Source: Alphaproteobacteria bacterium
GTDB lineage: Bacteria > Pseudomonadota > Alphaproteobacteria > Micropepsales > Micropepsaceae
DNA length: 5,868 nucleotides
Assembly (NCBI GenBank): GCA_028869355.1
Contig: JAGWSK010000389.1
Coordinates: 1-5,868, forward strand
Reading direction: 5' to 3'
Positions 5,044-5,868 of this stretch are shown piece by piece. How positions within the stretch are numbered: the stretch's first letter is position 1; every line of letters starts with the position of its first letter. A program made the translations under genes and the position numbers. The notes below the pieces were generated by a model. The model searched no databases and was not told the DNA's origin. It saw nothing but the letters and a program-made list of their open reading frames with translations.

Positions 5044-5868
5044 ATGAAAAATAGAACCGCGGCGCTTGCGGGCGCATCGCTCTTTTGCTTCTGCTTCGCC
5101 ACACCGGCGTTTGCCGGAGACGGATGGTATCTTGGTCTCGGGGCTGGCTGGTCCGACCTCGCTCACAGCGTGTCCACCCAGGTGTCAACGTGTTGTGGAC
5201 ACATTGATTACGGTGCAGCGTTCCGCGGTGATATTACCGCAGGATACAAGACCCCGGAGGGATTCCGCATCGAACTCGAAGCTGCCGCCGCGCGCTATGC
5301 GGTGAGGAGCGCGACAAGCGTGTCCGGAGCGAAAATTCCCGGAGCCGACGGTTGGACCGGCGTCGGCACGTTCATGGTGAACGGCGCCTATGATTTTCCG
5401 ATCGCTCCGAATTTTGCGCTCACCCTCGGCGCCGGCATTGGCGCCGGCCGAGTCAACACGAATTACTTCGACGGCGTCGGCACTACCGTGAATAGCGTTA
5501 CGGTAACCGGTCCGGTCGAGATTAACCGCGGCGGAGGCACTGCCTTTGCGTGGCAGGGCATTGCCGGTGTCGTGTGGTCACTCGCCCCGGAACTCGACCT
5601 GCAGGTTGATTACCGGTATGTGCAAGTGGGCAGGACATCGCATTTCTATAGTGATGTTTTCGGCGCGCCGAGCAGTACGATCAGCTATGGCAGTATCGCT
5701 TCCAACAATGTGATGCTGAGCATCCGGTACTACTTCCTGCCGCCGCCGCCGCCGCCTCCACCGCCTCCACCGCCACCGCCACCGCCGCCTCCACCGCCGC
5801 CACCGCTACTGCCGCTGGAGATGCTCGTCTCGATAGACGACGAACTCGTACGGGAAAGGCTCATGTAA
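5044..5868 (+). CDS. Outer-membrane beta-barrel protein with C-terminal polyproline tract
   Basis: The product has 274 residues. A signal peptide (1-24, ending TPAFA, cleaved before GDGWYLG) is followed by an OmpA/Omp25-type eight-strand barrel of about 205 residues: GWYLGLGAGW (27-36), FRGDITAGYKTPEGFRIELE, FMVNGAYDF, NFALTLGAGIGAG, WQGIAGVVWSLAPELDLQVDYRYVQVG and the closing strand VMLSIRYYF. Residues 233-254 are 22 consecutive prolines (CCG 13, CCA 6, CCT 3), then LLPLE and a short charged tail ending RERLM. In related OmpA proteins such a linker leads to a peptidoglycan-binding domain, which is absent; only 20 residues follow. Two adjacent Cys (50-51) sit in the first predicted loop. The start is supported by GGGGA (5029-5033), 10 bases ahead. 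The stop is the last codon of the window. Function beyond a structural or adhesive surface role cannot be told. Confidence 0.85.
   Translation: MKNRTAALAGASLFCFCFATPAFAGDGWYLGLGAGWSDLAHSVSTQVSTCCGHIDYGAAFRGDITAGYKTPEGFRIELEAAAARYAVRSATSVSGAKIPGADGWTGVGTFMVNGAYDFPIAPNFALTLGAGIGAGRVNTNYFDGVGTTVNSVTVTGPVEINRGGGTAFAWQGIAGVVWSLAPELDLQVDYRYVQVGRTSHFYSDVFGAPSSTISYGSIASNNVMLSIRYYFLPPPPPPPPPPPPPPPPPPPPPPLLPLEMLVSIDDELVRERLM

Noticed and set aside
5740..5805. CCN repeat as a CRISPR or DNA tandem repeat
   Set aside because: It is an in-frame proline-coding tract with mixed codons at the end of a barrel gene, without spacers or a longer repeat unit.

Overview
The window reads as chromosomal DNA from an alphaproteobacterium, most likely of the order Hyphomicrobiales (Rhizobiales). 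This rests on the fairly high G+C, strongly G/C-ending codons, small TadE/TadG-type pseudopilin genes beside a short CpaC-N-terminal-like gene, a btaA-btaB betaine-lipid pair, and an Omp25/OmpA-type barrel with a proline-rich tail. No marker gene is present, so the assignment is an inference from gene families.

Left part (1-1628): after about 215 bases with no assignable gene, a plus-strand gene encodes a small secreted protein with the pilus/secretin N-terminal domain. It converges, 11 bases apart, on a minus-strand pair of TadE-like pseudopilins that are translationally coupled through an ATGA overlap. A strong dyad at 1576-1611 separates this pair from the next gene.

Middle part (1629-2943): tesB (acyl-CoA thioesterase II) lies on the minus strand. 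Upstream of it is about 130 bases with no convincing signal. Then comes an unlisted feature: the decayed 3' end of a minus-strand TadG-type gene. It is readable over about 80 codons, carries one apparent frameshift in a five-base A/T run, and stops where btaA begins on the other strand. The order on the minus strand, [tadG tail]-tesB-tadE-tadE, suggests a Tad accessory cluster broken up by rearrangement.

Right part (2944-5868): btaA and btaB overlap and form an operon for the betaine lipid diacylglyceryl-trimethylhomoserine (DGTS), a phosphorus-free membrane lipid. A hairpin followed by a T-run sits between btaB and the last gene. That gene is an outer-membrane beta-barrel ending in 22 consecutive prolines and a 20-residue tail, with no OmpA peptidoglycan-binding domain. 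Its stop codon is the last three bases of the window.

The genes share a cell-envelope theme (pilus parts, membrane lipid, outer-membrane protein, acyl-CoA turnover), but only the tadE pair and btaAB are supported as functional units. I see no defence system, mobile element, CRISPR, tRNA or rRNA, and nothing that convincingly amounts to a new system. The most notable observations are the hidden tadG relic at the btaA border and the barrel with a bare polyproline tail.
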